64,000 nucleotides of DNA from Burkholderia sp. TSV86 (GTDB taxonomy: Bacteria; Pseudomonadota; Gammaproteobacteria; Burkholderiales; Burkholderiaceae), in contig NZ_LOWB01000098.1 of assembly GCF_001522865.1 (NCBI RefSeq), positions 124,001-188,000 on the forward strand, in the 5' to 3' direction. A program made the position numbers and the translations under genes. A model generated the notes under the pieces. It did not search any database. It saw nothing but the letters and a program-made list of their open reading frames with translations, and had not been told where the DNA came from. Within the stretch, counting starts at the first letter, position 1, and each line of letters begins with the position of its first letter. Below are positions 28,045 through 39,595 of the stretch, one piece after another.

Positions 28045-30321
28045 TCAGGCTTTCGCGAGCGCCGTGAAGCGGTCGAAATAATCGGGGAACGTCTTGCCGA
28101 CGCACTTCGGATCGTTGATGCGCACGGGCACGCCGCCGAGGCTCACGAGCGAGAAGCACATCGCCATCCGGTGATCGTCGTAGGTGTCGATCGACGCGTT
28201 CGGCGTCAGTTTCGCGGGCGGCGTCACGACAAGATAATCGGCGCCCTCGCCGACCGTCGCGCCGACCTTGCGCAGCTCGGCCGCCATCGCGGCGATCCGG
28301 TCGGTTTCCTTCACGCGCCAGCTGCCGATATTGCGCAGCGTGCTCGTGCCGTCGGCGAACAGCGCGGCCACCGCGATCGTCATCGCGGCGTCCGGAATCA
28401 GGTTGAAATCCATGTCGATCGGCTCGAGCTTGCCGTGATCGTGGCCGATTCCGCGCACTTCGATCCAGTCGTCGCCCATCGTCACGTTCGCGCCCATTTG
28501 CATCAGCGCGCTCGCGAAGCCGACATCGCCCTGGATGCTCGCGCGGCCGACGCCCTCGACGCGCAGCGGCCCGCCGCCCAGCGCGCCCGCCGCAAGAAAG
28601 TACGACGCCGACGACGCATCGCCTTCGACCATGATCGCGCCCGGCGACCGGTAGCGCCCGCCCGCCGGCACCGTGAAGCGCCGCCAGCCGTCGCGCTCGA
28701 CGTGCACGCCGAAGCGCGCCATCAGCTTGATCGTGATGTCGATGTACGGCTTCGAGATCAGTTCGCCGTCGATTTCGACGACGCTCGCGCCGTCTTTCGC
28801 CTTCACGAGCGGCAGCGTCATCAGCAGCGCGGTGAGGAATTGGCTCGACACGTCGCCGCGCACGCGGATCGGCGCGTCGACGGCGATCGCCGCGGGCTGG
28901 ATGCGCAGCGGTGGGAAGCCGTCGTTGCCCTCGTAGTCGATCCGCGCGCCGATCTGACGCAGCCCGTCGACGAGATCGCCGATCGGGCGCTCGTGCATCC
29001 GTGGCACGCCGTGAATCCGATAGTCGCCGCCGTTGACCGCGAGCGCCGCCGTCAGCGGCCGTACCGCGGTGCCGGCGTTGCCGAGGAAAAGGTCGGCCAA
29101 CTTCGCGGTGAACGCGCCGCGCGTGCCCGTCACGACGCAGGTATCGCCGTCGCGCGCGAGCTTCACGCCGAGCTTGCCGAGCGCGTCGAGCATCACGCGG
29201 GTATCGTCGGAATCGAGCAGGTTGGTCACGGTCGTGTCGCCTTCCGCGAGCGCCGCGAGCAACAGCACCCGATTCGAGATGCTCTTCGAGCCGGGCAGGC
29301 GCACCGTGCCTTGCGCGCAGGAGAACGGGCCGAGATCGAGATGTTCCATATGAGATCCTGTTCCTGGAGAGGCCAAGCGGGCCGGATGCGCGGCGGATGC
29401 GGCGTCGGCCGGCCGGGTGGCAAGCGCGCCGCGCTCGCGCCAAGACGCGCGCGCGGCACGCGAGCGCGCGAACACGGCTTCGAGCGCCGCGCCGTCGCGC
29501 CCGTCGATCGCCGCGCGCAGCCGCGCGAGCACACGCGCATAGGCATCGAGTTCGTCGAGCAGCGCGTCGCGATTCGCGAGACAAACGTCGCGCCACATTT
29601 CCGGGCTCGATGCGGCGATCCGCGTGAAATCGCGGAATCCGCCCGCCGCATACGAAAATTTCAATTCCGCGTCGGACTCGCCGAGAATCTGCTCGACGAG
29701 CGCGAACGACAGCACGTGCGGCAGGTGGCTCACCGCCGCGAACACGCGATCGTGCTGCGCGGCGCTCATCGCGCGCACGTCGGCGCCCGCCGCGCGCCAC
29801 ATCGACTCGATCCGCGCCAGCGCCGCCGGCGCATTCTCCGGCAACGCGCACAGCACGACGTTGCGGCCAACGTACAGATCGGCGAGCGCCGCGCCGACGC
29901 CGCTCGATTCGCGCCCGGCGATCGGATGCCCGGGCACGAACTGGCCGACCCGCGCGCCGAGCGCCGCGCGGGCCGCCGCGACGACATCCGATTTCGTGCT
30001 GCCCGCGTCGGTTACGACCGTCGACGCATCGAGAAACGGTGCGATCCGCGCGAGCAACGGCTGCGTCTGCGCGACGGGCGCGGCGAGCAGCACGACGTCC
30101 GCGCCCGCGAGCGCGGCGCGCAGTTGCGCGTCGTCGTCGAGCATGGCCGCGCGGTCGATCACGCGCAACGCGAGCGCGCGCTCGATCGATGCCGCGCCGC
30201 GGCCGACGCCTATCACCTCGCGCGCGCCGCCCACGGCCCGTTCGCGCAACGCAAGCGCGAGCGAGCCGCCGATCAGCCCGACGCCGAAAATCACCAGTTT
30301 GTCGAAAGAGAAGCCTGACAC
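28045..30321 (-). CDS. tyrA-aroA: Prephenate dehydrogenase / EPSP synthase in one continuous frame
   Basis: 758 residues from a GTG at 30321 ([20 protein letters not shown]). Residues 1 to about 310 are TyrA: NAD fold, then [17 protein letters not shown] and [13 protein letters not shown]. Residues 325-758 are a full Aro[28 protein letters not shown] and [12 protein letters not shown]. No stop separates them; the joint is an Ala/Pro-rich stretch ending GTGSH before Met325. An AGGA precedes the internal ATG at 29349, so free 434-residue AroA may also be made. TyrA makes hydroxyphenylpyruvate for tyrosine; AroA makes EPSP for chorismate. Fused TyrA-AroA is known in Pseudomonas. Confidence 0.9.
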   Translation of the reverse strand: MSGFSFDKLVIFGVGLIGGSLALALRERAVGGAREVIGVGRGAASIERALALRVIDRAAMLDDDAQLRAALAGADVVLLAAPVAQTQPLLARIAPFLDASTVVTDAGSTKSDVVAAARAALGARVGQFVPGHPIAGRESSGVGAALADLYVGRNVVLCALPENAPAALARIESMWRAAGADVRAMSAAQHDRVFAAVSHLPHVLSFALVEQILGESDAELKFSYAAGGFRDFTRIAASSPEMWRDVCLANRDALLDELDAYARVLARLRAAIDGRDGAALEAVFARSRAARASWRERGALATRPADAASAAHPARLASPGTGSHMEHLDLGPFSCAQGTVRLPGSKSISNRVLLLAALAEGDTTVTNLLDSDDTRVMLDALGKLGVKLARDGDTCVVTGTRGAFTAKLADLFLGNAGTAVRPLTAALAVNGGDYRIHGVPRMHERPIGDLVDGLRQIGARIDYEGNDGFPPLRIQPAAIAVDAPIRVRGDVSSQFLTALLMTLPLVKAKDGASVVEIDGELISKPYIDITIKLMARFGVHVERDGWRRFTVPAGGRYRSPGAIMVEGDASSASYFLAAGALGGGPLRVEGVGRASIQGDVGFASALMQMGANVTMGDDWIEVRGIGHDHGKLEPIDMDFNLIPDAAMTIAVAALFADGTSTLRNIGSWRVKETDRIAAMAAELRKVGATVGEGADYLVVTPPAKLTPNASIDTYDDHRMAMCFSLVSLGGVPVRINDPKCVGKTFPDYFDRFTALAKA

Positions 30322-30385
30322 GACCCGAGCCAAAGTAATGCGCGCGCGGGCCGGGCCCGAACGTGCCGAAATCAAGACGCGCGCG

Positions 30386-31468
30386 TCACTGCGCGCGCGG
30401 ATACGAACCGAGAATCTTCAGGAACGCCGCTTTCTTGCCGAGTTCGGCCAGCGCGGCCTTCACCGCATCGTCGTCGCGATGCCCTTCGATATCGATATAG
30501 AAGTAATACGCCCACGTGCCGACCCGCGCCGGCCGCGACTCGAACCGCGTCATCGACACGCCGTGCCGCGCAAGCGGCTCGAGCAGCTTGAAAACCGCGC
30601 CCGGCTCGTTCTTGACCGACACGATCAGCGACGTCTGATCATGCCCGCCCGGCCCGGCCGGCTCCTTGCCGATCACGACGAAACGCGTGCGGTTGTGCGG
30701 ATCGTCCTGAATCATCGCGTAGGCAATCTGCAAGCCGTAGTGCGTCGCCGCGCGGTCGCCCGCGATCGCGGCAATCGACGCATCGTCGGCGGCGACGCGT
30801 GCCGCCTCGGCATTGCTCGCCACCGCCTGCCGCTCCAGATGCGGCGCGTTCGCCGCAAGCCAGTGCTGGCACTGCGCGAGCGCCTGCGCATGCGCGCACA
30901 CGCGCTTGACGCCGTCGAGCTTGCCCGTCTGCGTGAGCAGGTTGTGATGAATCGGCAGCGACAGCTCGCCGCCGATCAGCAACTGCGTATGCAGCAGCAG
31001 ATCGAGCGTGCGCGACACCGCGCCCTCCGACGAGTTCTCGACCGGCACCACGCCGAACGCCGCGGCGCCCGCCTCGACCGAGCGGAACGCCTCGTCGATC
31101 GACGGGCACGGCAGCCCTTCGACCGACTGGCCGAAATACTCGAACATCGCCTGTTCGCTATAAGTGCCGACCGGCCCCAGGAACGCGACGTGAATGATCT
31201 GCTCGAGCGAGCGGCTCGCGGCCATGATCTCGCGCCAGATCGCGCTGATATGCTCGCTCGCGAGCGGCCCCGCGCTCATGTCCTGCAGCCGCGCGATCAC
31301 CTGCTGCTCGCGCTCCGGCCTGAACACCGGCGCATTGAAATGCTTCTTGACCTCCCCGACCTCGAGCGCGATCGCCGCGCGCTGGTTCAGCAGCGCGATG
31401 AGCTGCGCGTCAATCGCATCGATACGCTCGCGCAGCGGCTTGAGCCGGGAATTGAGTTCGTCGTCCAT
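30386..31468 (-). CDS. pheA: Chorismate mutase / prephenate dehydratase (P-protein)
   Basis: 360 residues. An AroQ chorismate mutase domain (about 1-90, [19 protein letters not shown]) is followed by prephenate dehydratase ([20 protein letters not shown]; catalytic TRF in [10 protein letters not shown]) and a C-terminal ACT domain with the phenylalanine-binding motif [19 protein letters not shown]. Feedback inhibition by phenylalanine is expected. The ATG at 31468 is preferred over an upstream TTG. It is followed by tyrA-aroA. Confidence 0.96.
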   Translation of the reverse strand: MDDELNSRLKPLRERIDAIDAQLIALLNQRAAIALEVGEVKKHFNAPVFRPEREQQVIARLQDMSAGPLASEHISAIWREIMAASRSLEQIIHVAFLGPVGTYSEQAMFEYFGQSVEGLPCPSIDEAFRSVEAGAAAFGVVPVENSSEGAVSRTLDLLLHTQLLIGGELSLPIHHNLLTQTGKLDGVKRVCAHAQALAQCQHWLAANAPHLERQAVASNAEAARVAADDASIAAIAGDRAATHYGLQIAYAMIQDDPHNRTRFVVIGKEPAGPGGHDQTSLIVSVKNEPGAVFKLLEPLARHGVSMTRFESRPARVGTWAYYFYIDIEGHRDDDAVKAALAELGKKAAFLKILGSYPRAQ

Positions 31469-31505
31469 GAGAAAACCAAACAAGGGTGCTGATGAGCGGT
31501 GCGCG

Positions 31506-32588
31506 TCACGCGTGCTGCCGCTCGAAATCCTTCATGTATTCGACGAGCGCCTTGACGCCGTCGATCGGCACCGCGTTGTAGATCGACGCCCGCATGCCGC
31601 CGACGGACTTGTGGCCCTTGAGCTGCAGCAGCCCGCGCGCTTTCGCGCCGGCGAGGAAGTCTTCGTTGCGCGATTCGTCAGCCAGAAAGAACGGCACGTT
31701 CATCCGCGAGCGCGCCGGCTTCTCGACCTTGTTCAGATAGAAGCCGCTCGCATCGATCGTGTCGTACAACAGCCTCGATTTCTCGAGATTACGCTGCTCG
31801 ATCGCGGCGAGGCCGCCCTGCGCCTTCAGCCATTTGAACACGAGGCCCGCGATGTAGATCGCATAGGTGGGCGGCGTGTTGTACAGCGAATTGTTCAACG
31901 CGACCGTCTTCCATTCGAATGCCGACGGGCAGATCGACAACGCGCGTTCGAGCAGATCCTCGCGCACGATCACGAGCGTCACGCCTGCCATGCCGATGTT
32001 CTTCTGCGCGCCGCCGAAGATCGCGCCGTACTTCGTGATCTCGAGCGGACGCGACAGGATGTGCGACGACACGTCCGCGACGAGCGGCACGTCGCCAAGA
32101 TCGGGGATGTCGAACGTTTCGACACCGTCGATCGTCTCGTTCGTGCACAGATGCACATACGCCGGATCGTCCGACAGCCGCCATTCGGAGAACGCCGGCA
32201 CGCGCGTATAACCGCTATCGGTCTTGCCGGAGGCGGCCAGATGCGGCGTGCAGTATTTCTTCGCCTCGTTGAACGACTTCTGCGACCACGAGCCCGTCAC
32301 GACGAAATCCGCCGTCGCGCGCGCGCCGAGCAGATTCATCGGCACGATCGCGTTCTCGGCGATGCCGCCGCCCTGCAAGAAAAGAATCCGGTAATTCGCG
32401 GGCACGCCGAGCAATTCGCGCAGATCGGCAAGCGCCGCCTCATGGATCGACATGAACTCCTTGCCGCGATGGCTCATCTCCATCACGCTCATGCCGCTGC
32501 CATTCCAGTCGAGCATTTCATCGGCCGCTTGGCGCAACACTTCCTCGGGCAGCGCCGCTGGACCGGCGGAGAAATTAAAGACGCGCAT
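31506..32588 (-). CDS. serC: Phosphoserine aminotransferase
   Basis: 360 residues, starting [18 protein letters not shown]. The PLP lysine lies in [18 protein letters not shown]. It transaminates 3-phosphohydroxypyruvate for serine, and 3-hydroxy-4-phosphohydroxythreonine-type substrate for pyridoxal phosphate. It stands 37 bases before pheA in the gyrA-serC-pheA-tyrA/aroA-cmk-rpsA series. Confidence 0.97.
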   Translation of the reverse strand: MRVFNFSAGPAALPEEVLRQAADEMLDWNGSGMSVMEMSHRGKEFMSIHEAALADLRELLGVPANYRILFLQGGGIAENAIVPMNLLGARATADFVVTGSWSQKSFNEAKKYCTPHLAASGKTDSGYTRVPAFSEWRLSDDPAYVHLCTNETIDGVETFDIPDLGDVPLVADVSSHILSRPLEITKYGAIFGGAQKNIGMAGVTLVIVREDLLERALSICPSAFEWKTVALNNSLYNTPPTYAIYIAGLVFKWLKAQGGLAAIEQRNLEKSRLLYDTIDASGFYLNKVEKPARSRMNVPFFLADESRNEDFLAGAKARGLLQLKGHKSVGGMRASIYNAVPIDGVKALVEYMKDFERQHA

Positions 32589-32768
32589 CGTGAAAAACCT
32601 CGGGAGGAACGCGGCTCGCACAAGCGGACCGGAAACCGGCCAAAAGCCGCGCCGCAAAAGGAATGGCCGTTTGCGCGCTCGCGCAAACGGCCATTATCGC
32701 ACTGTCACACCGAACCCGCCAAACGCCGGGCGACACGCGTCCGGTTCGGCCGGCGGGCCGAAAACGGC

Positions 32769-33365
32769 TTACTTGCCCGGCTTGACTGCTGCAACTTCCT
32801 TGTCAGCCTGGTCGCGGGTCGCCTTGATCGCCTGCGGCATGTACTTCTGCATCAGGCCATTCACGACATCGCGGCCCACCTGGTCCTGCACCTGGATGAA
32901 CTTGCGGCCCGTCGGGCTCTTGTAGAACGTCGTCAGATCCTTGATTTCCGACGTGCTGTAGTACTTCGCATACGCGTCGTACTGAGCCTGCATCGCATCG
33001 GTCGTGAACTGCTGCGTGCCGAACACCTTGCCGGCGTTGTCAACGAGCTTCGGTACCGCGTTCTTCTGCAGCGTCGGGACCGCGGCTTGCTTCTGCTTGT
33101 CATTCAGCGTCTTGTTTTCCGACAGCGCGTCCGACAGGATCGCCGGCACGAGTTGCTTCGATTGCATTTCGGCGCTGTTCGCAATTGCCGACACGAGCTT
33201 CGGTGCGTCGATCGCATCGAGCAGATCCTTGATAGCCGCCTTCTTGTCAGCGTCGATCGGAGCAGCGGCCGCCGGCGTCGAAGCTTGGTTCGACAGCGAC
33301 TGCGCCATCGCGAACGCCGGAACCATCGCTGCCAGCAGGACCAGTTGCTTGAATCGTTTTTGCAT
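32769..33365 (-). CDS. DUF2059 exported protein
   Basis: 198 residues. A signal peptide (FKQLVLLAAMVPAFAMAQ) precedes a helical DUF2059 domain with the typical YAKYYSTSEIKDLTTFYKSP and GRKFIQVQDQVG. The role of DUF2059 proteins is unknown; the protein should be periplasmic. It lies between gyrA and serC, where many bacteria have nothing, with about 100-180 base gaps on both sides. Two adjacent ATGs exist; the second fits the GGGAG spacing better. Confidence 0.88.
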   Translation of the reverse strand: MQKRFKQLVLLAAMVPAFAMAQSLSNQASTPAAAAPIDADKKAAIKDLLDAIDAPKLVSAIANSAEMQSKQLVPAILSDALSENKTLNDKQKQAAVPTLQKNAVPKLVDNAGKVFGTQQFTTDAMQAQYDAYAKYYSTSEIKDLTTFYKSPTGRKFIQVQDQVGRDVVNGLMQKYMPQAIKATRDQADKEVAAVKPGK

Positions 33366-33474
33366 CATGACTCCCTTCATGGAAATATGCACAGTTTATA
33401 CGCCGTCCCTGCCGCGTCACACGCTCTTTTCGCGTGCGCACCGCCCAGGCGGCAACTCGAAGCTACAACCTGAC

Positions 33475-36087
33475 TCAGGCGTCGCCCCCCTCCGCCGCTT
33501 CGTCGTCGGTATCGGTATCAGCGTCGGCGTCCGCCTCGGCGATCTGCTGCAGACCTGAAAGCTTGGTGCCTTCATCGAGACTGATGAGTGTAACACCTTG
33601 CGTTGCGCGGCCCATCTCGCGGATTTCCGATACGCGCGTGCGAATCAGCACGCCCGCCGTGGTGATCAGCATGATCTGGTCCTCGGCGTCGACGAGCGTC
33701 GCAGCCACGACGCGGCCGTTGCGCTCGGACGTCTGGATCGCGATCATTCCCTTCGTGCCGCGGCCGTGACGCGTGTACTCGGTAATCGGCGTGCGTTTGC
33801 CGAAACCGTTCTCGGTGGCCGTCAACACCGACTGCGCCTCGTCCTCCGCGACGAGCATCGCGATCACCTGCTGCCCTTCGTCGAGCTGCATGCCGCGCAC
33901 GCCGCGCGCCTCGCGGCCCATCGGACGCACGTCGTTCTCGTCGAAACGCACTGCCTTGCCCGCGTCGGAGAACAGCATCACGTCGTGCGCGCCGTCGGTG
34001 ATCGCCGCGCCGATCAGATAATCGCCATCGTCGAGGCCGACCGCGATGATGCCCTTCCTCAACGGCCGGCTGAACGCCTCGAGCGGCGTCTTCTTGACGG
34101 TGCCGAGCGCGGTCGTCATGAACACGTACTTGTCGGCCGAGAACTCCTTGACGGGCAGCACGACATTGATCTTCTCGCCGTCCTGCAGCGGGAACATGTT
34201 GACGATCGGCCGGCCGCGCGAATTGCGCGAGCCCTGCGGCACCTCGTACACCTTGACCCAGTACACGCGGCCGCGGTTCGAGAAGCACAGTATGTAATCG
34301 TGCGTGTTCGCGATGAACAGCGTCTCGATCCAGTCGTCTTCCTTCATCTGCGTGGCTTGCTTGCCGCGCCCGCCGCGTTTTTGCGCGCGATACTCGGACA
34401 GCGGCTGCGACTTCACGTAGCCCGCGTGCGACATCGTGACGACCATGTCCTGCGGCGTGATCAGGTCTTCGGTGTTCAGCTCGGTCGCGTTCAGCTCGAT
34501 CTTCGAGCGGCGCGCATCGCCGAACTCGGCCTTCACCGCGCTCAACTCCTCGCCGATCATCGTCGTGATTCGCTCCGGCCGCGCGAGGATGTCGAGCAGA
34601 TCGGCGATCTGCGCCATCACGTCGCGATATTCGCCGATGATCTTGTCCTGCTCGAGGCCCGTGAGCCGTTGCAGGCGCATCTGCAAAATTTCCTGGGCCT
34701 GCGTATCGGACAGCTTGTACAAACCGTCGCCCTGCATGCCGAACGCCGGGGACAGGCCGTCGGGGCGGTACGCCGCGCGGCCGCCCGCCGCCGAATTCTC
34801 GGCTTCGGCACGGGTGAGCATCTCGCGCACGAGCGCCGAATCCCACGCGCGCGCCATCAGCTCCTGCTTGGCGATCGGCGGCGTCGGCGCGGCCTTGATG
34901 ATCGCGATGAACTCGTCGATGTTCGCGAGCGCGACAGCCAGGCCCTCGAGCACATGGCCGCGCTCGCGCGCCTTGCGCAGTTCGTAGACGGTGCGCCGCG
35001 TCAGCACTTCGCGCCGGTGCGACAGGAAGTGCTGCAGGATCTCCTTCAGATTCAGCAGTTTCGGCTGATTGTCGACGAGCGCGACCATGTTCATGCCGAA
35101 CGTGTCCTGCAACTGCGTCGACTTGTACAGGTTGTTCAGCACGACCTCGGGCACTTCGCCGCGCTTCAACTCGATCACGACGCGCATCCCGCTCTTGTCC
35201 GATTCGTCGCGGATATCCGAGATGCCTTCAAGCTTCTTCTCGTTGACGAGCTCGGCGATGCGCTCGAGCAGCGAACGCTTGTTGACCTGATACGGCAGCT
35301 CGTCGACGATGATCGCCATGCGCTGGCCGCGGTCGATCTCCTCGAAGTGCGTCGCCGCGCGCATCACGACGCGTCCGCGCCCGGTGCGATAACCGTCGCG
35401 CACGCCGGCGACGCCATAGATGATGCCGGCCGTCGGGAAATCCGGCGCGGGAACGATCTCGATCAGCTCGTCGATGCTCGCCTGCGGGTTGTTCAGCAGG
35501 TATTGGCACGCATCGACGACTTCGTTCAGGTTGTGCGGCGGAATGTTCGTCGCCATCCCGACCGCGATCCCGGACGAGCCGTTGATCAGCAGGTTCGGAA
35601 TCCGCGACGGCAGAATGAGCGGCTGCGTCTCGCTGCCGTCGTAGTTCGGGCCGAAATCGACCGTTTCCTTGTCGATGTCGGCGAGCAACTCGTGGCCGAT
35701 CTTCGCCATGCGGATTTCGGTGTAGCGCATCGCGGCCGCGTTGTCGCCGTCGACCGAGCCGAAGTTGCCCTGGCCGTCGACGAGCATGTAGCGCAGCGAG
35801 AAATCCTGAGCCATCCGCACGATCGTGTCGTAGACCGCGGTGTCGCCGTGCGGATGGTATTTACCGATTACGTCGCCGACGATACGCGCGGACTTCTTGT
35901 ACGGCCGGTTCCAGTCATTATTCAACTCGTGCATCGCAAACAACACACGCCGATGCACCGGCTTCAAGCCGTCGCGGACATCCGGCAGGGCGCGTCCGAC
36001 AATCACGCTCATCGCGTAATTCAGATACGACGTGCGCATTTCCTCCTCAAGGGAGGTGGGCAGGGTCTCTTTGGCGAATTGATCCAT
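33475..36087 (-). CDS. gyrA: DNA gyrase subunit A
   Basis: 870 residues. The active-site Tyr122 is in [10 protein letters not shown]. The quinolone-resistance region reads [10 protein letters not shown], with Thr83 and Asp87; Thr at 83 is the usual wild-type residue in this group, whereas E. coli has Ser. The GyrA box appears as QKRGGRGKQ. Beta-pinwheel blades fill the C-terminal half and the tail is acidic. It forms A2B2 gyrase that introduces negative supercoils. First gene of the supraoperon running to rpsA-ihfB. Confidence 0.98.
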   Translation of the reverse strand: MDQFAKETLPTSLEEEMRTSYLNYAMSVIVGRALPDVRDGLKPVHRRVLFAMHELNNDWNRPYKKSARIVGDVIGKYHPHGDTAVYDTIVRMAQDFSLRYMLVDGQGNFGSVDGDNAAAMRYTEIRMAKIGHELLADIDKETVDFGPNYDGSETQPLILPSRIPNLLINGSSGIAVGMATNIPPHNLNEVVDACQYLLNNPQASIDELIEIVPAPDFPTAGIIYGVAGVRDGYRTGRGRVVMRAATHFEEIDRGQRMAIIVDELPYQVNKRSLLERIAELVNEKKLEGISDIRDESDKSGMRVVIELKRGEVPEVVLNNLYKSTQLQDTFGMNMVALVDNQPKLLNLKEILQHFLSHRREVLTRRTVYELRKARERGHVLEGLAVALANIDEFIAIIKAAPTPPIAKQELMARAWDSALVREMLTRAEAENSAAGGRAAYRPDGLSPAFGMQGDGLYKLSDTQAQEILQMRLQRLTGLEQDKIIGEYRDVMAQIADLLDILARPERITTMIGEELSAVKAEFGDARRSKIELNATELNTEDLITPQDMVVTMSHAGYVKSQPLSEYRAQKRGGRGKQATQMKEDDWIETLFIANTHDYILCFSNRGRVYWVKVYEVPQGSRNSRGRPIVNMFPLQDGEKINVVLPVKEFSADKYVFMTTALGTVKKTPLEAFSRPLRKGIIAVGLDDGDYLIGAAITDGAHDVMLFSDAGKAVRFDENDVRPMGREARGVRGMQLDEGQQVIAMLVAEDEAQSVLTATENGFGKRTPITEYTRHGRGTKGMIAIQTSERNGRVVAATLVDAEDQIMLITTAGVLIRTRVSEIREMGRATQGVTLISLDEGTKLSGLQQIAEADADADTDTDDEAAEGGDA

Positions 36088-36583
36088 GTATCCGTATCGT
36101 TTCGGGGCGAAGACGGGACCGCCTATCGCATAAACGCCGCTCGCGCGACGTAACGTTGGATTCTAACATGCGGCCCCACCTGCTCCCTGCTATATAAGAA
36201 AGACAGAAATTCGCTCGCTCGCGACGGGTGTTTTTTAGCGCCTGCACAAAAAAACACAAATCGTGCGCCAACAGACCGGCAACATCGATGCCCACCGTTT
36301 CGCGTCAATGCACTTGACAATTTCTTAAACATACGGCAGCTGGTGTTGCACATGCGCCACATTCGACTAAGCGATGTTAGGGTGGGGAGGATTTTTTTTC
36401 GCGGCAAGGGAACCATATGGCAAAATGCCAACGCACTGAAAGTTAGACGCTGCTCGAAGTCTAGACAGAGCGGTGCCGCGTTTTTTGTACCGCACCAATG
36501 TTATACTTCGAGCAATGTATGACTTGTCATCGTCTACAGGCTCGCAGTAAACCTGCGGTAATCTCAATTTCGAGAGGAGAAAT
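36088..36583. other. Divergent intergenic region between gyrA and the OmpA-like gene
   Basis: 496 bases, clearly more AT-rich than neighbours, with several A or T runs. It must hold the gyrA supraoperon promoter (minus) and the ompA-like promoter (plus). A TTGACA stands at 36314-36319 and a TATACT near 36502, but neither has a well-spaced partner, so I do not assign a promoter. No gene seen. Confidence 0.45.
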
Positions 36584-37255
36584 ATGAATAAACTTTCAAA
36601 GCTCGCGTTCATTGCAGCTACCGCAGTGATGGCTGCATCGGCGTCGGCGCAGTCGGTGCCGGCTTCGCGACAAGCCGTGAACGACAACTGGGTGAATGGC
36701 ACGGGCGAATGGGTGTGGATGAACGGCACGAATGAGCTTTGCTGGCGCGATGCTTTCTGGACGCCGGCAACCGCCAACGCGAAGTGCGATGGCGCGCTGG
36801 TCACCCAAGCCCCGGCACCGGCACCGGTCGCACCGGCTCCGATCATCTCGAGCCAGAAGATCACGTATTCGGCTGACGCGCTGTTCGATTTCGACAAGGC
36901 GACGCTCAAGCCGCTCGGCAAGCAGAAGCTGGACGAACTGGCTGCGAAGATCCAACAAATGAACGTCGAAGTGGTCGTGGCCACGGGCTACACCGACCGC
37001 ATCGGCTCGGACAAGTACAACGACCGTCTGTCGCTGCGCCGCGCACAGGCTGTCAAGTCGTACCTCGTCAGCAAGGGTGTCGACTCGAGCAAGGTCTATA
37101 CGGAAGGCAAGGGCAAGCGCAACCCGGTCACGGGCAACACCTGCCGCCAGAAGAACCGCAAGCAGCTCATCGCCTGCCTCGCACCGGACCGCCGTGTGGA
37201 AGTCGAAGTGGTCGGTACGCAGGAAGTGCAGAAGACGACCGTTCCGGCACAATAA
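36584..37255 (+). CDS. OmpA-family outer membrane protein
   Basis: 223 residues. A signal peptide (residues 1-22, ending SASAQ) leads to a short domain with paired Trp residues ([17 protein letters not shown]), an Ala/Pro linker ([11 protein letters not shown]) and an OmpA C-terminal peptidoglycan-binding domain ([37 protein letters not shown]). The short N-terminal half cannot form an eight-strand barrel, so it is probably a peptidoglycan-anchored periplasmic or lipoprotein-like OmpA relative. A strong GAGAGGAG site precedes the ATG, fitting high expression. Confidence 0.92.
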   Translation: MNKLSKLAFIAATAVMAASASAQSVPASRQAVNDNWVNGTGEWVWMNGTNELCWRDAFWTPATANAKCDGALVTQAPAPAPVAPAPIISSQKITYSADALFDFDKATLKPLGKQKLDELAAKIQQMNVEVVVATGYTDRIGSDKYNDRLSLRRAQAVKSYLVSKGVDSSKVYTEGKGKRNPVTGNTCRQKNRKQLIACLAPDRRVEVEVVGTQEVQKTTVPAQ

Positions 37256-37276
37256 GCCCACGGTTGCGACTGCTTC

Positions 37277-37303
37277 AAAGCCCCGCCTCGGCGGGGCTTT
37301 TTT
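37277..37303 (+). terminator. Rho-independent terminator after the OmpA-like gene
   Basis: A 9-bp stem AAGCCCCGC / GCGGGGCTT with loop CTCG runs into seven T, 22 bases after the stop codon. Confidence 0.93.
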
Positions 37304-37413
37304 ATTCGGCGCCCCCGCTTCGCGCAGGCGCGCCAGTGGCGGCCCTCCCCGCCCCCTTATATACTCAGGGCTTGATGGGCACGGCTGCCCGCCTCCGTAC
37401 TCTGCTTGCCGAT

Positions 37414-38112
37414 ATGACGAACGCCGATCCGCACGAACTCCAGAAATTCAGCGATCTCGCCCATAAATGGTGGGATCCGAACGCCGAATTCAAGCCGCTG
37501 CACGACCTCAATCCGGTACGCCTCGCGTGGATCGAAGCACATGCGCCTCTTGCCGGCAAGCGCGTGGTCGATATCGGCTGCGGCGGCGGCATCCTATCGG
37601 AATCGATGGCGACAAAAGGCGCGCACGTGCTCGGCATCGACCTGTCGACCGAAGCGCTCGGCGTAGCCGATCTGCATAGCCTCGAGAGCGGCGTGACGCT
37701 CGACTATGAAGCGATTTCGGCCGAAGCGCTCGCCGCGCGCGAGCCCGGCACCTATGACGTCGTCACCTGCATGGAGATGCTCGAACACGTGCCGTCGCCC
37801 GCGAACGTCGTGGCTGCATGCGCGACGCTCGTGAAACCCGGCGGCTGGGTGTTCTTTTCGACGCTGAACCGCAATCTGAAGGCGTATCTGCTCGCGGTGA
37901 TCGGCGCCGAATACATTGCGCAAATGCTGCCGAAGGGCACCCACGATTACGCGCGGTTCATCCGCCCGTCGGAGCTTGCGGGCTTCGTGCGCGCGACCGG
38001 TCTGCACCTCGTCGAACTCAAGGGCATCACCTATCATCCGCTAGCCAAGCGCTTCTCGCTGTCGAACGACACGGACGTCAACTATCTCGTCGCGTGCCGC
38101 CGCGGCGCATAA
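37414..38112 (+). CDS. ubiG: Ubiquinone biosynthesis O-methyltransferase
   Basis: 232 residues from [20 protein letters not shown], the standard UbiG start; the frame is open further upstream but that part crosses the terminator. SAM motif I is [16 protein letters not shown], followed by [13 protein letters not shown]. It performs both O-methylations in ubiquinone synthesis. It precedes gph by 45 bases, a pairing also seen in other proteobacteria. Confidence 0.96.
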   Translation: MTNADPHELQKFSDLAHKWWDPNAEFKPLHDLNPVRLAWIEAHAPLAGKRVVDIGCGGGILSESMATKGAHVLGIDLSTEALGVADLHSLESGVTLDYEAISAEALAAREPGTYDVVTCMEMLEHVPSPANVVAACATLVKPGGWVFFSTLNRNLKAYLLAVIGAEYIAQMLPKGTHDYARFIRPSELAGFVRATGLHLVELKGITYHPLAKRFSLSNDTDVNYLVACRRGA

Positions 38113-38157
38113 GCGCTGCCTGCCACGCGCATTCCATTCCGCATCCGGTTCCTACCC

Positions 38158-38883
38158 ATGCCCGCATCGCCCCTCTCCTTCGCCACCTCGCTTGACGACG
38201 CGCCGACGCTCGATGCCTGCGAGGCTGTCCTGTTCGATCTCGATGGCACGCTGGCCGACACCGCACCCGATCTCGCCGCCGCCGTCAACAAGATGCAGCG
38301 CGCGCGCGGCGCCGCGCAAACGCCGCTCGATGCATTGCGCCCGCTTGCGTCGGCGGGCGCGCGCGGACTGATCGGCGGGGCGTTCGGCATCACGCCTTCC
38401 GACGCGGAATTCGACGCGCTGCGTGAAGAGTTTCTCGCGAATTACGCGGCCGATCTGTGCGTACACACCACGCTCTTTCCCGGCATCGGCGCGCTGCTCG
38501 ACGATCTGGATGCGCGCGGCGTGCGCTGGGGCATCGTCACGAACAAAGCCGCGCGTTTGACCGATCCGCTCGTCGCGCAACTCGGCCTTGCCAAGCGCGC
38601 CGCGTGCATCGTCAGCGGCGACACCGCGTCGCACCCGAAACCGCACCCCGCGCCACTGCTGTACGCGGCGCAGCGGCTCGCGCTCAAGCCCGTGTACATC
38701 GCATACGTGGGCGACGACCTGCGCGATATCCAGGCGGGCAGCGCGGCCGGCATGCCGACCGTCGCCGCCGCGTACGGCTATTGCGGCAACGATATCGCGC
38801 CCGCCGATTGGCGCGCGCAACATCTCGTCGAAACGACGGCTGAACTGCATCAGCTTTTGAGCAGGTTACGCTATAATGGTTGA
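38158..38883 (+). CDS. gph: Phosphoglycolate phosphatase (HAD family)
   Basis: 241 residues. HAD motif I is LFDLDGTLADTAPD, motif II WGIVTNKAARLTDP and motif IV VGDDLRDIQAGSAAGMPTVA. Gph removes phosphoglycolate from DNA repair and related damage. Its 3' end stops only 7 bases before the tmRNA gene, so the ssrA promoter must lie inside the gph coding region. Confidence 0.92.
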   Translation: MPASPLSFATSLDDAPTLDACEAVLFDLDGTLADTAPDLAAAVNKMQRARGAAQTPLDALRPLASAGARGLIGGAFGITPSDAEFDALREEFLANYAADLCVHTTLFPGIGALLDDLDARGVRWGIVTNKAARLTDPLVAQLGLAKRAACIVSGDTASHPKPHPAPLLYAAQRLALKPVYIAYVGDDLRDIQAGSAAGMPTVAAAYGYCGNDIAPADWRAQHLVETTAELHQLLSRLRYNG

Positions 38884-38890
38884 TCCGCTT

Positions 38891-39260
38891 GGGGCCGACC
38901 TGGTTTCGACAGGGGTTGCGAAGCGGCTAGGGCATGTCGAGGACCCGTCACCTCGTTAATCAATGGGAAAAACGTAACTGCAAACGACGATACGTTCGCA
39001 CTGGCAGCCTAAGGGCCGCCGTCCTCTGCCTAGTTCACTGACGGGCTAGTGTCGCAAGACCGGTAGCAATACCGCCAGAGGTCATATACGTCAGTTAAGC
39101 CCGTGCGGCGTCGCGACGCCCGGGTCGAAAATCTAGCGAATCGCCGTTGCGCAGCGTGTTCGTCCGCGTCGCTGCGGTTAAATCAAAAGACAGAACTAAA
39201 CATGTAGAACTGGTCGTGGACCGCTTCTGGACGCGGGTTCGATTCCCGCCGGCTCCACCA
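38891..39260 (+). ncRNA. ssrA: Transfer-messenger RNA
   Basis: 370 bases including the encoded CCA. The tRNA-like ends are GGGGCCGACC at the 5' side and GGTTCGATTCCCGCCGGCTCC at the 3' side. The tag frame starts with resume codon GCA at 38980 and ends with TAA at 39010-39012, coding ANDDTFALAA, the tag used in Burkholderia and relatives. tmRNA with SmpB frees stalled ribosomes and marks the nascent chain for proteolysis. The 3' end is a possible island insertion site, but nothing phage-like follows here. Confidence 0.97.
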
Positions 39261-39267
39261 TTTGCCG

Positions 39268-39294
39268 AAGGCCGGAGAATACTCCGGCCTTTTT
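39268..39294 (+). terminator. Rho-independent terminator of ssrA
   Basis: A 10-bp perfect stem AAGGCCGGAG-AATA-CTCCGGCCTT is followed by TTT-C-A-TTTT, 8 bases after the tmRNA CCA. Confidence 0.95.
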
Positions 39295-39595
39295 CATTTT
39301 CACCGTCGCTCGACAAGCTCAGTTCATCGGCGGCTTTCGTTTATTCAAGCGTGCTCGTATGCAGTCCAACTCGGCGGCTACCGGCAACGCTAAACAGGCC
39401 GACGGCCGCGTCACCCTGCTCCGGACGCCGGGCCATAATATGGCGCCGCCCCAAGCCAAGCCGCACGGTCGATCGCCCTGAATCACATTCTTGAGCAACC
39501 GGCCATCGGCGCGCCCCGGCTCACGAACGACAGCGCAAGCGCGGCATGAGCGCGCTCCGCTCCGTTTAACCGATCGGGCAAAGCCGCATGCGCGG
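39295..39595. other. Intergenic region, nothing recognised
   Basis: About 300 bases between the ssrA terminator and the small exported-protein gene. I see no gene, repeat or integrase remnant in it. Confidence 0.5.

Noticed and set aside
28028..29851. Very long open frame on the minus strand running from cmk back through aroA
   Set aside because: It is Arg/Ala-rich without family features and shares its bases with the clear AroA frame. High GC leaves such shadow frames open.
33598..36153. 851-codon plus-strand frame opposite gyrA
   Set aside because: Antisense shadow of GyrA; the composition is His/Arg/Ala-rich and no domain is visible.
38891..39400. Prophage at the 3' end of tmRNA
   Set aside because: tmRNA is a common insertion site, but the terminator follows at once and no integrase or phage gene lies beyond.
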